A stretch of DNA of 64,000 bases from Auricularia sp. M13 (Eukaryota; Basidiomycota; Agaricomycetes; Auriculariales; Auriculariaceae). The notes under the pieces were generated by a model. That model had not been told where the DNA came from, did not search any database, and worked only from the letters and a program-made list of their open reading frames with translations. This document shows, one piece after another, positions 22,900-34,742 of the stretch; positions within the stretch are counted from its first letter, which is position 1, and each line of letters begins with the position of its first letter. The stretch is taken from assembly GCA_037042915.1 (NCBI GenBank), contig CM073195.1:4030001-4094000 (forward strand), read 5' to 3'. A program made the position numbers and the translations under genes.

Positions 22900-25800
22900 C
22901 CGACCTTATCCTGGCCGACCGTCGATGACACCATCAACGATCTCGTCACATCACACCGACACCGCCGTTTATCTCCGCGACAACCCCTTTTGACTTTCCT
23001 GCCGGGATCGCCGTGATTCTCGCCTTTTGCCCCCCGCCGGCCTCTCGGGATCGTCACGACCGTTGCTCTGCTCAGCTGGCGTTTGTTGACTTGATGATCC
23101 ACGAGCTGCACGGAAGAACTCGGATAACGTGCGAGCTGCGTGCTGCGTTTTCATCGGCGACACAAGGGGACGGATCGACAGATTTGCGCGCAGCAGCCAG
23201 CACCTTTCGCCCTTGTCGCCCTTGCCAGCGGGACGCCCGGAGAAAGAAATCGTCCCCCCCCTCGGATTCTCCGGCCATTTCTGCTTTGGGCGACTACACG
23301 AGGCGAGGCGAGAGTCGCGAATCTTGCACCTGCACAAGGCGAAAACGCACGTGCAAAGGCGCCTAGACCGAAACGGTGCGTCGTGCCTGTGGACCTCGAA
23401 CGTCCATCTTGGTTGCGGTGCAGCTCAAGACAGACTTCAGTGGCGCCCCGAATAGGATAAGGATAATGCACAACGCAACGCCCGTCAGGGGTACGTGATT
23501 CATTTCCTCTGCGCCGTACTTGCCGGATTCACCTACGGCAGACTGACTGTCCACTGTCAATCACCCCATATCGAGGCAAGTGGACTGACTGAAGCGTGAT
23601 GAATTGGAGTGACGCTGACGACTGTCCGCGGAGCTAGAGCGCATCGACATCTAAGGGAGATGACTGCTAAGGGAGGTGATTCACGGCCGTCCCGGGGGAC
23701 ATTAGCGTCATTGTCATTGGCCAGTCCAAACCGAAGGGACCGGGAGTTCCCGATCCCCATTGTAGACAACCCTCCGAAACAGTGAATCGTGGATTGCGCC
23801 ACCAGTTCCCATCCAAACGCTCCCATTTCTACGTCAAACTGCTTCCTTCATTTTTCGGATTCAGAATATGAAGAAATTCTAGAGTCTGTAAACCCAACCT
23901 CTAAGCCTTTGCCCGTCCGGATGAGAGCTGAGAATGGCATTCTGAGGCTCCAAACTGATAGGAAAGACACATGTACATGTCATATCATATTGGGAGTGCT
24001 TATATTGACGAAATTGCACCTTTCGAGAGTTTTGGTGCGTGGGTGAGAGTTGGCCGGCAGACTTGATTCGGCCATAGAGTTCCGAGGACGCGTCGGGGTG
24101 AGGTTTTGGGACCTAGAATAAATGATCCATGCAGATACAAGAAATTCTAGGTATATATGAGGACGGAAACTCAAGTGTGGGACTTATTATAAGATGCGGG
24201 AGACCCGTCTGCAGGAAGTTGCCGAAACCGTTTACATCCGATTGAATGGCGTTTGGAGTGGCCATTGTCATTGGCGGCGCCTGCCAAATAAAGGACACCG
24301 TAGCGTTTCGCGGTGCTAGTCCGCAGCCTCATCGTCATGCAGGCACCACTGTCCGCTGTCCGTCGGCGAGGTTGAGATTGAGATTCGCCGCTAAAGACGG
24401 ATCCGCATTTCAACTGCACGGAGACTCAGACTGCTGCAGGCACCATCTAATAGTAGTCTTAAAGCCGTTGTCGACACATATGTCATACATACTGTATGAT
24501 GTTGTGAAACCTCGGTTGGTGCGGAAATACGACGGTGGCAGATGCAACGAATGCGAGGAGGTGCAACGCAACGACGCAACGGGCAACTGCATCACTAGGC
24601 ACTTTCAGCTGCAGAAGAGTCACCAACGGACAGTGACAGTCATACTAAGCAACGCTCCGGCTATGAATTCGTTTACTACAAGTTAGTAGCAGTGACTTTC
24701 ATTTCGCCCTTTCATTCCCGCAGCCGAGTCCATCCAGACGTCATCGCGCACACTAAACGGTAAACCACTAACCAAGACCAGGATTCTCAGCCGAGCGACC
24801 CGATACAGACGGATCCGCTTTTGCACGCTTGCAGCCTCTCCGAGTCGATCAAGGAACAGCCTGAGATGTGAGAGTCCGACTTCCGTCATATGAATTTTCT
24901 ATCGCGATACGGTAAGTTGACGGACAGTAACAGTGGCAGACCAGGTGCAGCACAACGACTCAAGTTCTGCGACGAATTCACAGCCGGAGGAGCCGAGAAC
25001 TACCTGCCAGTGCCAAAGGATGCGACTAGCTCAGGCTGGTACTGGTAGCGCCTCCGTCCTTTCGATTCTATCTAGGCGTTCATCTCGCTTGCATACCCTG
25101 CCGCAGAATTTAAGTAATCGTCATCGCGCGCCCCGTCGCGCACTACCCGTTAACATTCGCGTCGTGCAGCGACTAACGCTTCATACTTAGACCCTCGCCA
25201 AGAGCACTGAGCAGGATTCTCAGCCCCGCCGCCCGATAAAGCCGGATCCGCAAGTGGCTGGGTAATGTATTGTCACTGATTAGTGAGGGGGTCGGGATTT
25301 AGTGCGACGTGCCTTAGCCATGCACAGCTACTCAGTGTAACTCTGGTTTTTGGGTCTGTTAGAGGGGGGTGGCAATTGCAGTACTGTAACACTGGGCCCC
25401 AGTGCAGTAGAGTACCGGTATCGAAGTTGACTCACGACGGACTACGTATACCTTACTATTACTTACGTAAGATCGTTCACATCGCGCTAGCGCTGACGAT
25501 CCGGCGCGGAGTCCGGACTGCATGACCGTGCCCCGTGCCTGAGAATGGTCGCAGCGCGTGGTCGGATCGGCCGTGCGTGCCCGCGGTGATTGCGAATCGA
25601 TACAGGAAAAATATCATTTTCTCACTTGCGTGACGTGCGGTAGGTAGTTAGGTAGGTTTCAGGACTCGGACTCGGGCCGCCGGCGGAGAGGGTGGAAACG
25701 GACGGGGCAGGAGATGCAGATGCAGATGCGACTTGTTTCTTTCTGCAGCTGTCTCCCTGAGAACGCATCACAGCATGGCTCATTCCCAGTCCCAGTCCCA

Positions 25801-28790
25801 GTCCTGCATTTCCCGGAGATATAACGCACGCATTAGCCAGGCAAAAAATATATTCAAAGGTCCTGGAGCCCTCGGCGATTAACAGCGACGGCCATGCGCG
25901 GCGACCCGGTGCGATCATACAGTACACGCTCTCCCTGCCCTGTGCATGATCAGATCTCAGATCTCAGACCGGGATTCGCGGATGTCTGACACACACATTG
26001 GGAATAAGTAGGTAAGTAGGCTGCACGATTTCGGATTTAGCTCGCATGCATGCGCGCACCACTGCACGCGGCCTGCGAATCCCGCCCCCGGCCGGACGAT
26101 CTCTTAGCTTCCGCCGAGCGAGCGCGAGCGGGCCCCTGAGTCCTGACCAGTGAGTACATACTGTATGCGTCGCGCATCCTGCATCTTGGGTCAGGGCTGT
26201 TGAATTTGCAGCGAGCTAGAACGGAGGTGTAGCGTAACGCAGGCCTGTCAGCCAACAAAATCTCGCGCGATTTCGAATTCGAGGCTAAATGCAGACCGCA
26301 CACCGCACGCCGCACGCCGCACACCGCACGCCGCACACTATGCGTGCGAATCACGATTCACTCCCCCCGCCCGACGACGGTGACCGGGCTCCTGATGCGT
26401 CATCTCCATATTTGCCCGCGAATGGGATCGCGGGCAGTTTCAATTTGTTGCAAAGGGTCGTGTGACAAATAAGTACGCACGTTAGTGGTGGTGTGGTAAC
26501 CCAGAACGGTCAACATTGCGCGCCATCCGGCGATACCGTGCTGTAGCCTGAGGATCCTCAGGGCTCGGGGCCGTCACGGTCTTGACTTTCGGACACCTGT
26601 CTGCGCGGAAACGCACTGCTTTGCGGGCGTCGGTGAGGTTCATGACCGTCGTCGCCGGCCGTGACCATAGTGGAGATCATCCTCAGTGCAGAGCGTTGCC
26701 CGGGCCCGAGAGACGTCGGGATGGCACAAGCTGACGCAAGCACGGGCAGAAGCAGCCAGCGGCGTTCTTCGCCCATTTCTCCGACATAAGTGCATTTGCA
26801 CACAAACGCACACATTGTATGCTACGTACCTCCGCGGGGAGGCGAGTGCCGCGGCGAAGAATGGGTTTTGCCGCCCAGAATGCAGTAAGTATAACCGCGG
26901 CAGGGCCAAGTTTATGAGTGTCGACATAGGATGTCCTGTATCCGGAACCTCCACATTGAAGTGTTCTTTTGTCCGAGATGCAAAGCATCTATTCAGAAGT
27001 CACCGTGCGGGACCGGATGCCATTGAGGTTGAGATGACACGGCATTAGACACTGGAGAGCAGACGCGCCGGGAAACAGACACTGGCAGATCCACTCCTTT
27101 CTTCCCAAAGGATTCACAGCAGCCAGCCAAGCCAGTAATTCTCCGGAAAGGACGCGAGGTAACAACTGACGACGCCACAGTTGAGCCTTGTTCGAGCGCC
27201 TGACGGTACACACGGGCACGGGCAAAGCTGTTTCCGGCTCCTCAGGCGCGGGTCGAGGTTAAAAGCGGATTGCGATGCCCATGCTGGCTCCAAATGGTAA
27301 GAATGTTACGGGATCCACAGCCCGCCGCCCAGTTCAGTGCAGTGACGAGGAATGGCGTGCTGGGACAGCAGCGGTGAGGTCGATGGCGATGTCTGCATTA
27401 AGACTCTTGGGGGCGCGCTAGCAGGTGCTGTATACGAGAGCACGTGACGCCAGGCGGGTGCACGCAGAAAATAGACTAAGACCGCGAGGTGACCGCGACC
27501 GCACGCCATGATGCGTCATCATAGCCAGTTGAAGACGTGCAATGTGTGCGCGGGAGGCAGGCAGGTACCACTGATAGCAGAGCAACGTGAAGAGTTTGCC
27601 TTAAGCCTAGTTAGACGCCGAGCGTACAAGCCAATTTGTCGCGGTCAACAGAAAATGCGCGAGGAAGAAAGCATTGTGCGGAGTTGTAAACTCAGCATCC
27701 GGATAGTCGGCGTTTTCGGCCGTGATCATCTTCCAGCTTCAAACTTTTCACCAGCTTTTCACCGTGCGGTCTTCTTGTTCCAAACCGGGTCCTGCGGCCA
27801 GGAGGACCAAGCGCCCTGGCCGGAAATGCTGCTTCTGCTTGCAGACCACAGTTCTGAAGCTTCTTGAATTCAGTGCCAGCGCTCACCAAGGGTTACTATA
27901 TCAGCGCTCGCCTCAATGCGACGAATCTATGCACGCGCTGGCGCTCTAGGCGGACCTCCGTTGGCTCTACTCTGGCTGGCTGCTGCGCGACGGGTATGTT
28001 GCTGACCGGGTATGATCTATCTCGGGAAACGGTCTGGCACTTTTCAGTGTAATTTTCACTGAACGCGAGCATCTTTGGCGATCGGCCCGAATACAAACCA
28101 AAACGCAGAATCATCAGTTTGCAGGGGTCCCGTTCACGTGGTCTCACAGCGCACACTGCGGGACGGACTCAAAGGAGGCCTGTGGTCTAGACTGCCTGGT
28201 TGGGAGCGCTTTTTCAGCGGAATTCTCGTATCCTTTCTGTTTCCGGTTCCTCGAGGACATGGTGCTCTCAGGGCTGGGATTCTCATCGATTCAATCGATC
28301 CCGCAATGCCGTGGTTCCTCTGCATTGGGCATTGTTGCACGACGTCATGCACGCCTAATTCACCGCGCATTCATCTCCTTGGGACCTCCGCTGCACGTTC
28401 CTGCATGGATTCTACGTCCTTTCTATCGTCGATAGGCTGCCCCTTGCCCCTTGCCTTGCTTCGAACAATGGGATCATCGACGTCAGCCATCGATTGTAGA
28501 ACCGTGGAAGTCGCGGTCCGAATCCCGTTGGCTGCCTCGCCCGTCTGACCCGTACAGCCACGTCACTGAATTGGGAGTGCTACACCGAGCTTTCCCGGCC
28601 TTGCGCCCATCCTTCCGTAATCCGGACATCTCCAGTGAAAAGTCTAAACACGGCCCGATTATGGGTCGAATGGACGCCGACACCCTGCAACACGCGCTGG
28701 CCGACCAGGTCACCTGCCCCATCAGCAGCATGCGCCCAGGACTCACGAAGCGGAGATTCGTCCCCGATCTCGAGTTCGCTGTCTGCAGCG
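22900..28790. other. Gene-poor stretch, 5.9 kb
   Basis: No gene is recognised. Simple repeats occur: GCAGAT x3 near 25,709; CCCAGT x3 near 25,788 (opposite-strand Gly-Leu codons); and a CCGCACG/A tract at 26,297-26,338. A segment near 24,758-24,815 (CAGGATTCTCAGCC...CCCGATA...GGATCCGC) recurs in diverged form at 25,210-25,250, which suggests an old local duplication. Confidence 0.4.
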
Positions 28791-28800
28791 CCGTCGGGGA

Positions 28801-28808
28801 TATAAGAA
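28801..28808 (+). promoter_or_regulatory. TATA box of the small Cys-rich gene
   Basis: TATAAGAA lies 71 bp upstream of the ATG at 28,872, a normal distance for a basidiomycete core promoter. Confidence 0.5.
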
Positions 28809-28871
28809 GGCCTATTCAATCTTGCGATCGCTAGTGCGCCTCCTCTTCTCGTCGCCGCGAATTTTCACGCA

Positions 28872-29401
28872 ATGTGCTGCTGGAGGCGGTACGCGTTTCC
28901 TTTCCTGCGCATCGACGGGTTTATTGACCCAGACGCCACGTGCAGCGTCACCAACACCTTCCTTGTTTGCGGGCACTCGTACCAGCTGGTGCGTCTCAGA
29001 TCGTCCCCCGTTACTACAGACTTCTGATCGCTTAACAGCCGGAGGAAGAGGTCTGCGAGCCATCTGCATCCTTGTAGTGCCGCTCATACAATCCGCGCAG
29101 ATCGAGTGCGGCAACCCGAGATGCAAGTGGAGCAGGTTCCATGATCCCAACTGCGTCGAGCCCGAATGCCGGCGGAGCTGTATCCAGTTGTACGTCGTCA
29201 TCTTCTAGCGTATATTTCACTGGCTGATTCTCCCTGCCCATACCGCGCAGCCATACGTACCCGCAGGTTTATAGTAAGCACGCTCCGTCCAATTGGGTAC
29301 ATTCCTTTTTTGACGTCGCTGTCATCCAGATCCTCAGATCAACCGACTCTGCCCGCCCTGCCATGACGCCTGGCTGCAGAGCGCTCGCCGCTAGGACCTA
29401 A
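28872..29401 (+). CDS. Small Cys-rich protein with a 12-nt exon
   Basis: Exons 28,872-28,988, 29,039-29,050, 29,101-29,189 and 29,251-29,401 give 122 residues. The introns are 50, 50 and 61 bp, all GT-AG. The order is MCCWRRYAFPFLRIDGF, a Cys/His patch (VCGHSYQL), PEEEIECGNPRCKWSRFHD, NCVEPECRRSCIQF, then HTYPQVYSKH. The arrangement E-[EQ]-I-x-C-G-x3-C-K-x9-C-x4-C-x3-C resembles a widespread but unnamed family of small basidiomycete proteins; that is from memory and not checked. The Cys spacing suggests metal binding. No signal peptide or membrane segment is visible. The second exon encodes only PEEE, which makes this locus easy to miss. What follows the last Cys block is less certain. Confidence 0.55.
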
Positions 29402-30940
29402 TCGTAAACTTTTATGTAGCCTTCCACTGTTCCGTCTCAGTTCTTCGCCCGGTCTCGGGCACGAATAATTTTGTACTTGCTGTGATAATCGTAGTTTGCT
29501 TAATCGATTCATAAGTGCGCACAAGTTTCAGGCGATCCGCTGTTCCCTTACCGCGGCAAGCTCAGTTTCAACATAACGCTCGGTGGCTTCTTAAGAGAGT
29601 GCGATGACACCGAAGAATCGCTGCCATATGCGAATAATCTGTGAGACTTGTGAAGCTGTTTATGTAAGCGTCTACGTAGGCGTCGTCCATGTATCAATTA
29701 ACTTCATAAGTTGAACCGTCCATGAGGTTGTGACTAGGGGACGCATCATGCACTTTGAATGCTCTTTGAAGTCGACCGCTTTCCCGCCAGCTCAACCGTC
29801 GTGCGCGGTGCAAGCCAGGGCTTGAGAGTAATAGAAAGCGTGCAAAAATGCAATATCACACGTCGGAACACAATGCAGAGCATGGCGGTTGCCATGGCGG
29901 CGTGAAAGAGACATATTTGCGTCTTTGGAGCTCCGCTTTGACTCTTGGGTTGACTCGACCATCATCGGGATTCAGAACCGGCCATTCAGCTCATGCATCC
30001 TGACCGCGATTCCGCCACAGCTCCCCCGCTGCCGCTTCCAGATGATATCGCAGTGAGCCTCATCACTGAAAGGAGCATGAAGTAGACTGCGCTAAAGTTT
30101 TTGACTACAGCAAAACGGATACTCGGATGGATGGTTCGATGCATTCCAAACGCGGAGCGCATGGCCATCTCGGCTAAGATATTGCGACTGTGCGGTAACG
30201 ATAGCGGCGTCTTTCCGTCCTGGATGCGGCTGCGCGAATTCGAGCTCATCAACCACGCATTAGATGGTCCCATGACTTCAAGTTCCCCGCAGTCACACAC
30301 ACCTCCGCCTTGGATCTTACCCTGCGGCCCTTGAGCTGAGCGGCCTGTGCCGCGGCGATTACATCGATTCCGACTTCCGTCCCGCCAACTATCGATGGCA
30401 CCTTCAGGGTCTGAAGAATCTGACGCATATGGCGTTCGATATACGCCTGCGGAGACTCTGGTTGGACGGATCGGAGGACCGGTACTACTGAAGGATCATG
30501 GGATCGCCAATGCGCTCGGCGCTGCGCTCTCTCGTCCTCGTCGTCCCTCCTGGCTCGCGCACACAAGAGCGCGCGGACGAGCTTCTCTCATTGCGCCTAC
30601 ATAAATTGGTTGTGTTGATGGGGAATTGCGACGCCCGGTAGCGCAAAGGGGACTGGAGATCCCGCACCCTTGGCGAGCATGGATTCTGGGAGCGCACGGA
30701 GGTCTTCGGGCTGAAGGCTGTATGACGTTAAGTAGTTTCTGTTCATTCATGTCACTGAATATCATCTTTACTTCGTCTTTCAGGCAGTCTACGTACGCAT
30801 CCGAGTCGGGCCCAAAATGTGCCTTAGTCAGCTTTCTCCGCGGCGCAACAGTTGAGCCGTTCTTCCTTCGGCGCACCGGGATCGCGTCATCTCTTCCCCT
30901 GTACTTCCTTCTGTCCTCTCCCTCAACCCCAACCTTCCTT
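29402..30940. other. Possible unassigned gene on the minus strand
   Basis: Between 30,480 and 29,990 the minus strand has protein-like pieces (RHMRQILQTLKVPSIVGGTE, then AEVCVTAGNLKSWDHLM, then DGKTPLSL), faintly ankyrin-like. At about 30,630-30,860 there is another piece (LTKAHFGPDSDAYVDCLKD), followed by a good intron shape (GTAAAG...CATACAG). I could not join these into one frame. The rest of 29,402-29,980 shows nothing. Confidence 0.3.
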
Positions 30941-30947
30941 CCTATCC

Positions 30948-32433
30948 ATGTCGGCACAGACGCAGCCCACGACCACGCGCGAATGGCGGGTTGCAGATGT
31001 ACGTGTGCCCACCAGGTACACTTGCTGTGGGGCTGACTAGAGACCGCCCGTGCGCCTGTGCACGCAGCCACCCGCCGGACTCGATGCGCTGCATCTACAA
31101 GAAGCATCTGTCGGCTCACTGAGGGCGACAGAAGTCCTCGTTAAGGTACATGCCGTCTCTCTACAGGTATGTATCGCCCGCAGCTGGCGCCGATCCTGTT
31201 GGATCTTATCTTATCGTCGATCAGTTCCGCGACATGCTCGTCGCCAAGGGCCAGTACACGCTCGGGTACGCCAGAAGATTATCTTGACTTCTGGATTCAA
31301 TATTTGACCTTGTTCAGTGTGAAGAAGTCACCTGTGCTGGGTTCCGACGCTGCGGGCGAAATCATCAGCGTGGGCAGCGAAGTCAAACAGTGGAAGGCGG
31401 GCGATCGCGTCGTAGCCAACTTCAACATTGCGCACATCCACGGCGACCTCAATCAGGCGACAGCCTCGGGCGCGCTCGGCGCACCGATTGACGGCGTCTT
31501 GACCACGTACAAGATTCTCCCCGCCGAAGTGCGTATCATTAGATTCATATGATCGAGGATAGTGACGTTGCTTCGTCTGTTGCCAGTCGCTCGTGGCCAT
31601 CCCCGCACATCTCAGCTACGAAGAAGCCTCGACGCTGCCCTGCGCGGCCGTAACGGCGTATAATGCGCTCCTCGCTGGCCTGCACCCGCTCAAGGGTGGA
31701 GATACTGTGCTCGTCGAGGGCACCGGCGGCGTGTCTATCTTCGCGTTGCAGTTCGCCCTAGCGAGCGGTGCGGTGCCCATCGTCCTGACGAGCTCGGCCG
31801 AGAAGGTCGCTGCTGTAAAGAAACTCGGCGTTCCCGCGGAGCACGTCATCAACTATAAGGAGGTGCCGAACTGGGAGGAGGAAGTTCTCAAGCTGGTGCG
31901 GATTGGCCCGAAATCCGTGAAGCTTACCGGTTTTGACTGGACCTTGGGTGTAGACGGATGGCCGCGGAGTAGACCACGTCGTCGAAGTCAGTGGGACGCA
32001 GACCCTGGGCAAGGCGATCAAGTGTACGCGCTACGGTGGGAGCATCAATGCTGTTGGCTTTGTGACCGGAGTAGGTTCTCTGCCCTTCCAACTGAACCAC
32101 ATTCTGACCGGGATGCGTCTGTCTCAGGTCGACCCTGGTCCGGAGACGAACGTTTACATTTCGACCCTCATGAAGGCGCTCGTCCTTCGCGGCATTCTCG
32201 TCGGCTCTCGCACGCAGTGAGTATTCGGATTTCTCATGTCTGATTCGCCCTTGAGTTTATCTCTGATGAACGCTTGCCTCAATCGAAGATTCGAAGATAT
32301 GAACCGCCTTATCTCGGCGCGCAAGATCAAGCCCCTCATAGACAAAGTCTTCCCCTTTGAACAGCTCATCGATGCGCTCAAATATCTCGAGTCGCAGAAG
32401 CATGTAGGGAAGGTCGTAGTCAAAGTCGCGTAG
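30948..32433 (+). CDS. MDR-family zinc-type alcohol dehydrogenase-like, copy 1
   Basis: Exons from the ATG at 30,948, then 31,068-31,166, 31,225-31,265, 31,318-31,528, 31,587-31,895, 31,954-32,216 and 32,289-32,433 encode a medium-chain dehydrogenase. In order: [61 protein letters not shown], the Rossmann glycines in [13 protein letters not shown], then HVINYKE and the C-terminal FEDMNRL...KHVGKVVVKVA. Members reduce or oxidise alcohols, aldehydes or quinones with NAD(P)H. No structural-zinc Cys cluster is visible, so this is the zinc-free, quinone-reductase-like branch. The substrate is unknown. It is followed at 0.5 kb by copy 2 in the same direction; copy 3 is at 60,439. It is the most diverged of the three. 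Confidence 0.85.
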
Positions 32434-32924
32434 ACAGATGTACATGGCTAAGAGAATAAGGATTTTGTATCATGCTCAGGGCCGTCTCGTCAGGAAGCGC
32501 CAACGTTAAAATATGCAAAGTTGCAGTGACCACGATGTCTCGACAGACATTCATCGCGTGCTGCCCTTGAGGGAGTTGAAGGTCCTCGTTTTCAGACCTT
32601 GCTGACGTCGAATTGGGCTCTGTATGTGGTGGGACGCTCTTTTCCTTCGAACATTACAGTAAGTCTGCGAAAGAGACTAGCTCTTTTCCTCGCAGGATCC
32701 TCACGGCAACGTGTTACATATTACCGTGACCCGCAGATTCACGCTGGTATAAGTCTGCGGGCGTTCCGTGCATTTCGGCTACGATAATCACCATAATCAA
32801 CAGGGAGCGGGTTCATCGGGATTATAACGAACTAATAAACATATGTCAGCTGTCTCGCGTCTGCTCCTACAAAACCCAAATCAAGTATTGCGAGTTGCGA
32901 CGCTCATCGCCGCGAACGGGAACT
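32434..32924 (+). promoter_or_regulatory. Spacer between dehydrogenase copies 1 and 2
   Basis: No gene is present. It holds the presumed terminator of copy 1 and the promoter of copy 2. The piece TCGGGATTATAA at 32,817-32,828 also occurs immediately left of the giant transposon (42,219-42,230). This suggests that the transposon's left flank is the original upstream region of copy 3. Confidence 0.4.
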
Positions 32925-34373
32925 ATGTCTGTGAAAACGAACGTCACGGCTCGAGAATGGCGTATCGCTGATGTTCGTGCCCCTGCCGTCATCGTGCGTT
33001 CTGCCAGTGTGTGTGCTCAGACGGAGAAACAGCCGCCGAATGGATACGACGGACTCCTGCTGCTGAACGCGAAAGTTGGAATGTTGGGCGCGACTGACGT
33101 TCTGGTCAAAGTTCACGCCGTATCGTTGCAGGTGAGTCGCGCATACGTGATTGACGGCTATGACGATTTGCTAGACAAGTCCAACTCTGGCAGCACCGCG
33201 ACATGGAGATTGCGAAGGGTCTGTATCGCCGGCCGTGAGTCGAATCGTATGGATAAACAGCACTATCGGGCGCAATAGTAACAGTGGCTCGTAGGGTAAA
33301 GTCCTCGGCGGTCCTCGGCTCTGACGCCGCGGGCGAGGTGGTGAGCGTAGGTAGCGATGTGACCAAATGGCGTCCGGGCGACCGCGTAGCGGCCAACTTC
33401 AACGTCCTGCACATTCATGGCGACCTTAGCGCAGCCACCAAGGAGGGAATGCTCGGCGCCAGTATCGACGGCGTGTTGAGCACCTATAAGGTCTTCCCTT
33501 CTGAGGTACGCAGGCACGCAGCATCGGGATGAGCGCGCACGCCAACATGGACTGAGACCGGAAATAGTCGTTGGTGAAGATCCCCGATTACCTGAGCTTC
33601 GCGGAGGCGTCGACGCTGCCGTGCGCCGCGGTGACGGCGTACAACGCGCTCCTCGGCGCGCCGCATCCGCTCAAGGGCGGCGATACAGTGCTTATCGAGG
33701 GCACCGGTGGAGTGTCGATCTTCGCTCTCCAGTTTGCCGTGGCGAGCGGCGCGGTCTCCATCGTCTTAACGAGCTCGGCCGAGAAGATTGCCTCTGCAAA
33801 GAAGCTCGGTGCGGCGCACGTGATCAATTACAAGGAGGTGCCAGACTGGCAGCATGAGGTATTGAAGCTGGTGCGGCGTACCGTATTAGATCTCAGGGAG
33901 TTGTTGTGATGACTTCTTTCGTCTCAGACTGAAGGAGAGGGCGTGCACCACGTGATCGATGTGGCCGGGGGCAGGACGCTCGACAAGGCTCTCCGTTGCA
34001 CCCGCAATGGTGGCACCGTCAGCGTCATTGGCATCGTCGACGGTGTAAGTGCAGGCGCCTTTGATGTAGGGACGGCGCTGAGATTGAGAACTGCGCAGGC
34101 GACGTCCAGCCCCGATGTAGTCGTCCAATGCATTATCCACGGCGTCAACCTTCGCGGGATTCAGATCGGCTCTCGCACGCAGTCAGTATTGGCGACCGTG
34201 CGTTAACTCGAATTAACAGAGCCAGCAGATTCGAGGATATGAGCAGGCTCCTAGCGGCGAGGCAGATCCGGCCTGTTGTCGATAAGACATTTCCGTTTGA
34301 GAACCTTGTCGAGGCGCTCAACTATCTGGAGTCGCAGCAGCATGTTGGGAAGGTTGTGGTCTATGTTTCGTAG
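32925..34373 (+). CDS. MDR-family dehydrogenase, copy 2
   Basis: Same gene structure as copy 1, starting [17 protein letters not shown] at 32,925 and ending KHVGKVV-type ([12 protein letters not shown]) at 34,373. Landmarks: [66 protein letters not shown], the NAD(P)-binding [49 protein letters not shown] and [20 protein letters not shown]. Introns are GT-AG with positions conserved against copies 1 and 3. It is clearly closer to copy 3 than to copy 1. The first intron found in the sisters may be absent or retained here, since the stretch between DVRAP and QPPNGYDG stays open. The short exon carrying RDM reads [14 protein letters not shown], which is less conserved. Confidence 0.82.
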
Positions 34374-34429
34374 ATGGAAGATGTTGCGAGCCACGAGCGT
34401 ACTGTGAAGGCCTCGAACTGAGCAATGTA

Positions 34430-34742
34430 CAAGGATGCGAATTGCACCGAGGTCTCGCCTTGACCGAAGTCCAGGAGGCGCAGAATTGGACCACCAGCGA
34501 CGACTGGTGGTCACTTCCTGCGCATCATATTCGGCGAAAATCATGCGCTAGCCCAAGCTGACGTCCAGAGATATAAATTCTAGAGCGCAGGGCGTATCCG
34601 CATATAATTCAAGCCAAATGAAGCTGTATAGCGTCACAAGTCTGTCCGTAATGCTCGTCATGGGCAGAGGAAAGAAGTGTTCGGCTCATTCCGTTCCTTG
34701 CCCGCCCTTCACGTCCAACCAGCTACCTAATATCCAGTCAGC
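34430..34742 (+). promoter_or_regulatory. Upstream region of PIG-T copy 2
   Basis: The sequence is shared in inverse orientation with 11,369-11,700. AGAGATATAAAT at 34,568-34,579 is a TATA-like site. A second TATAAT lies at 34,603. The region begins only about 60 bp after the stop of dehydrogenase copy 2. Confidence 0.55.

Noticed and set aside
22108-22993. Plus-strand Arg/Ala-rich frames opposite the zinc-finger gene
   Set aside because: They are shadows of the GC-rich zinc-finger coding strand.
32600-32790. Small gene between dehydrogenase copies 1 and 2
   Set aside because: A 62-codon frame only, with no start context, motif or introns; more likely promoter sequence.
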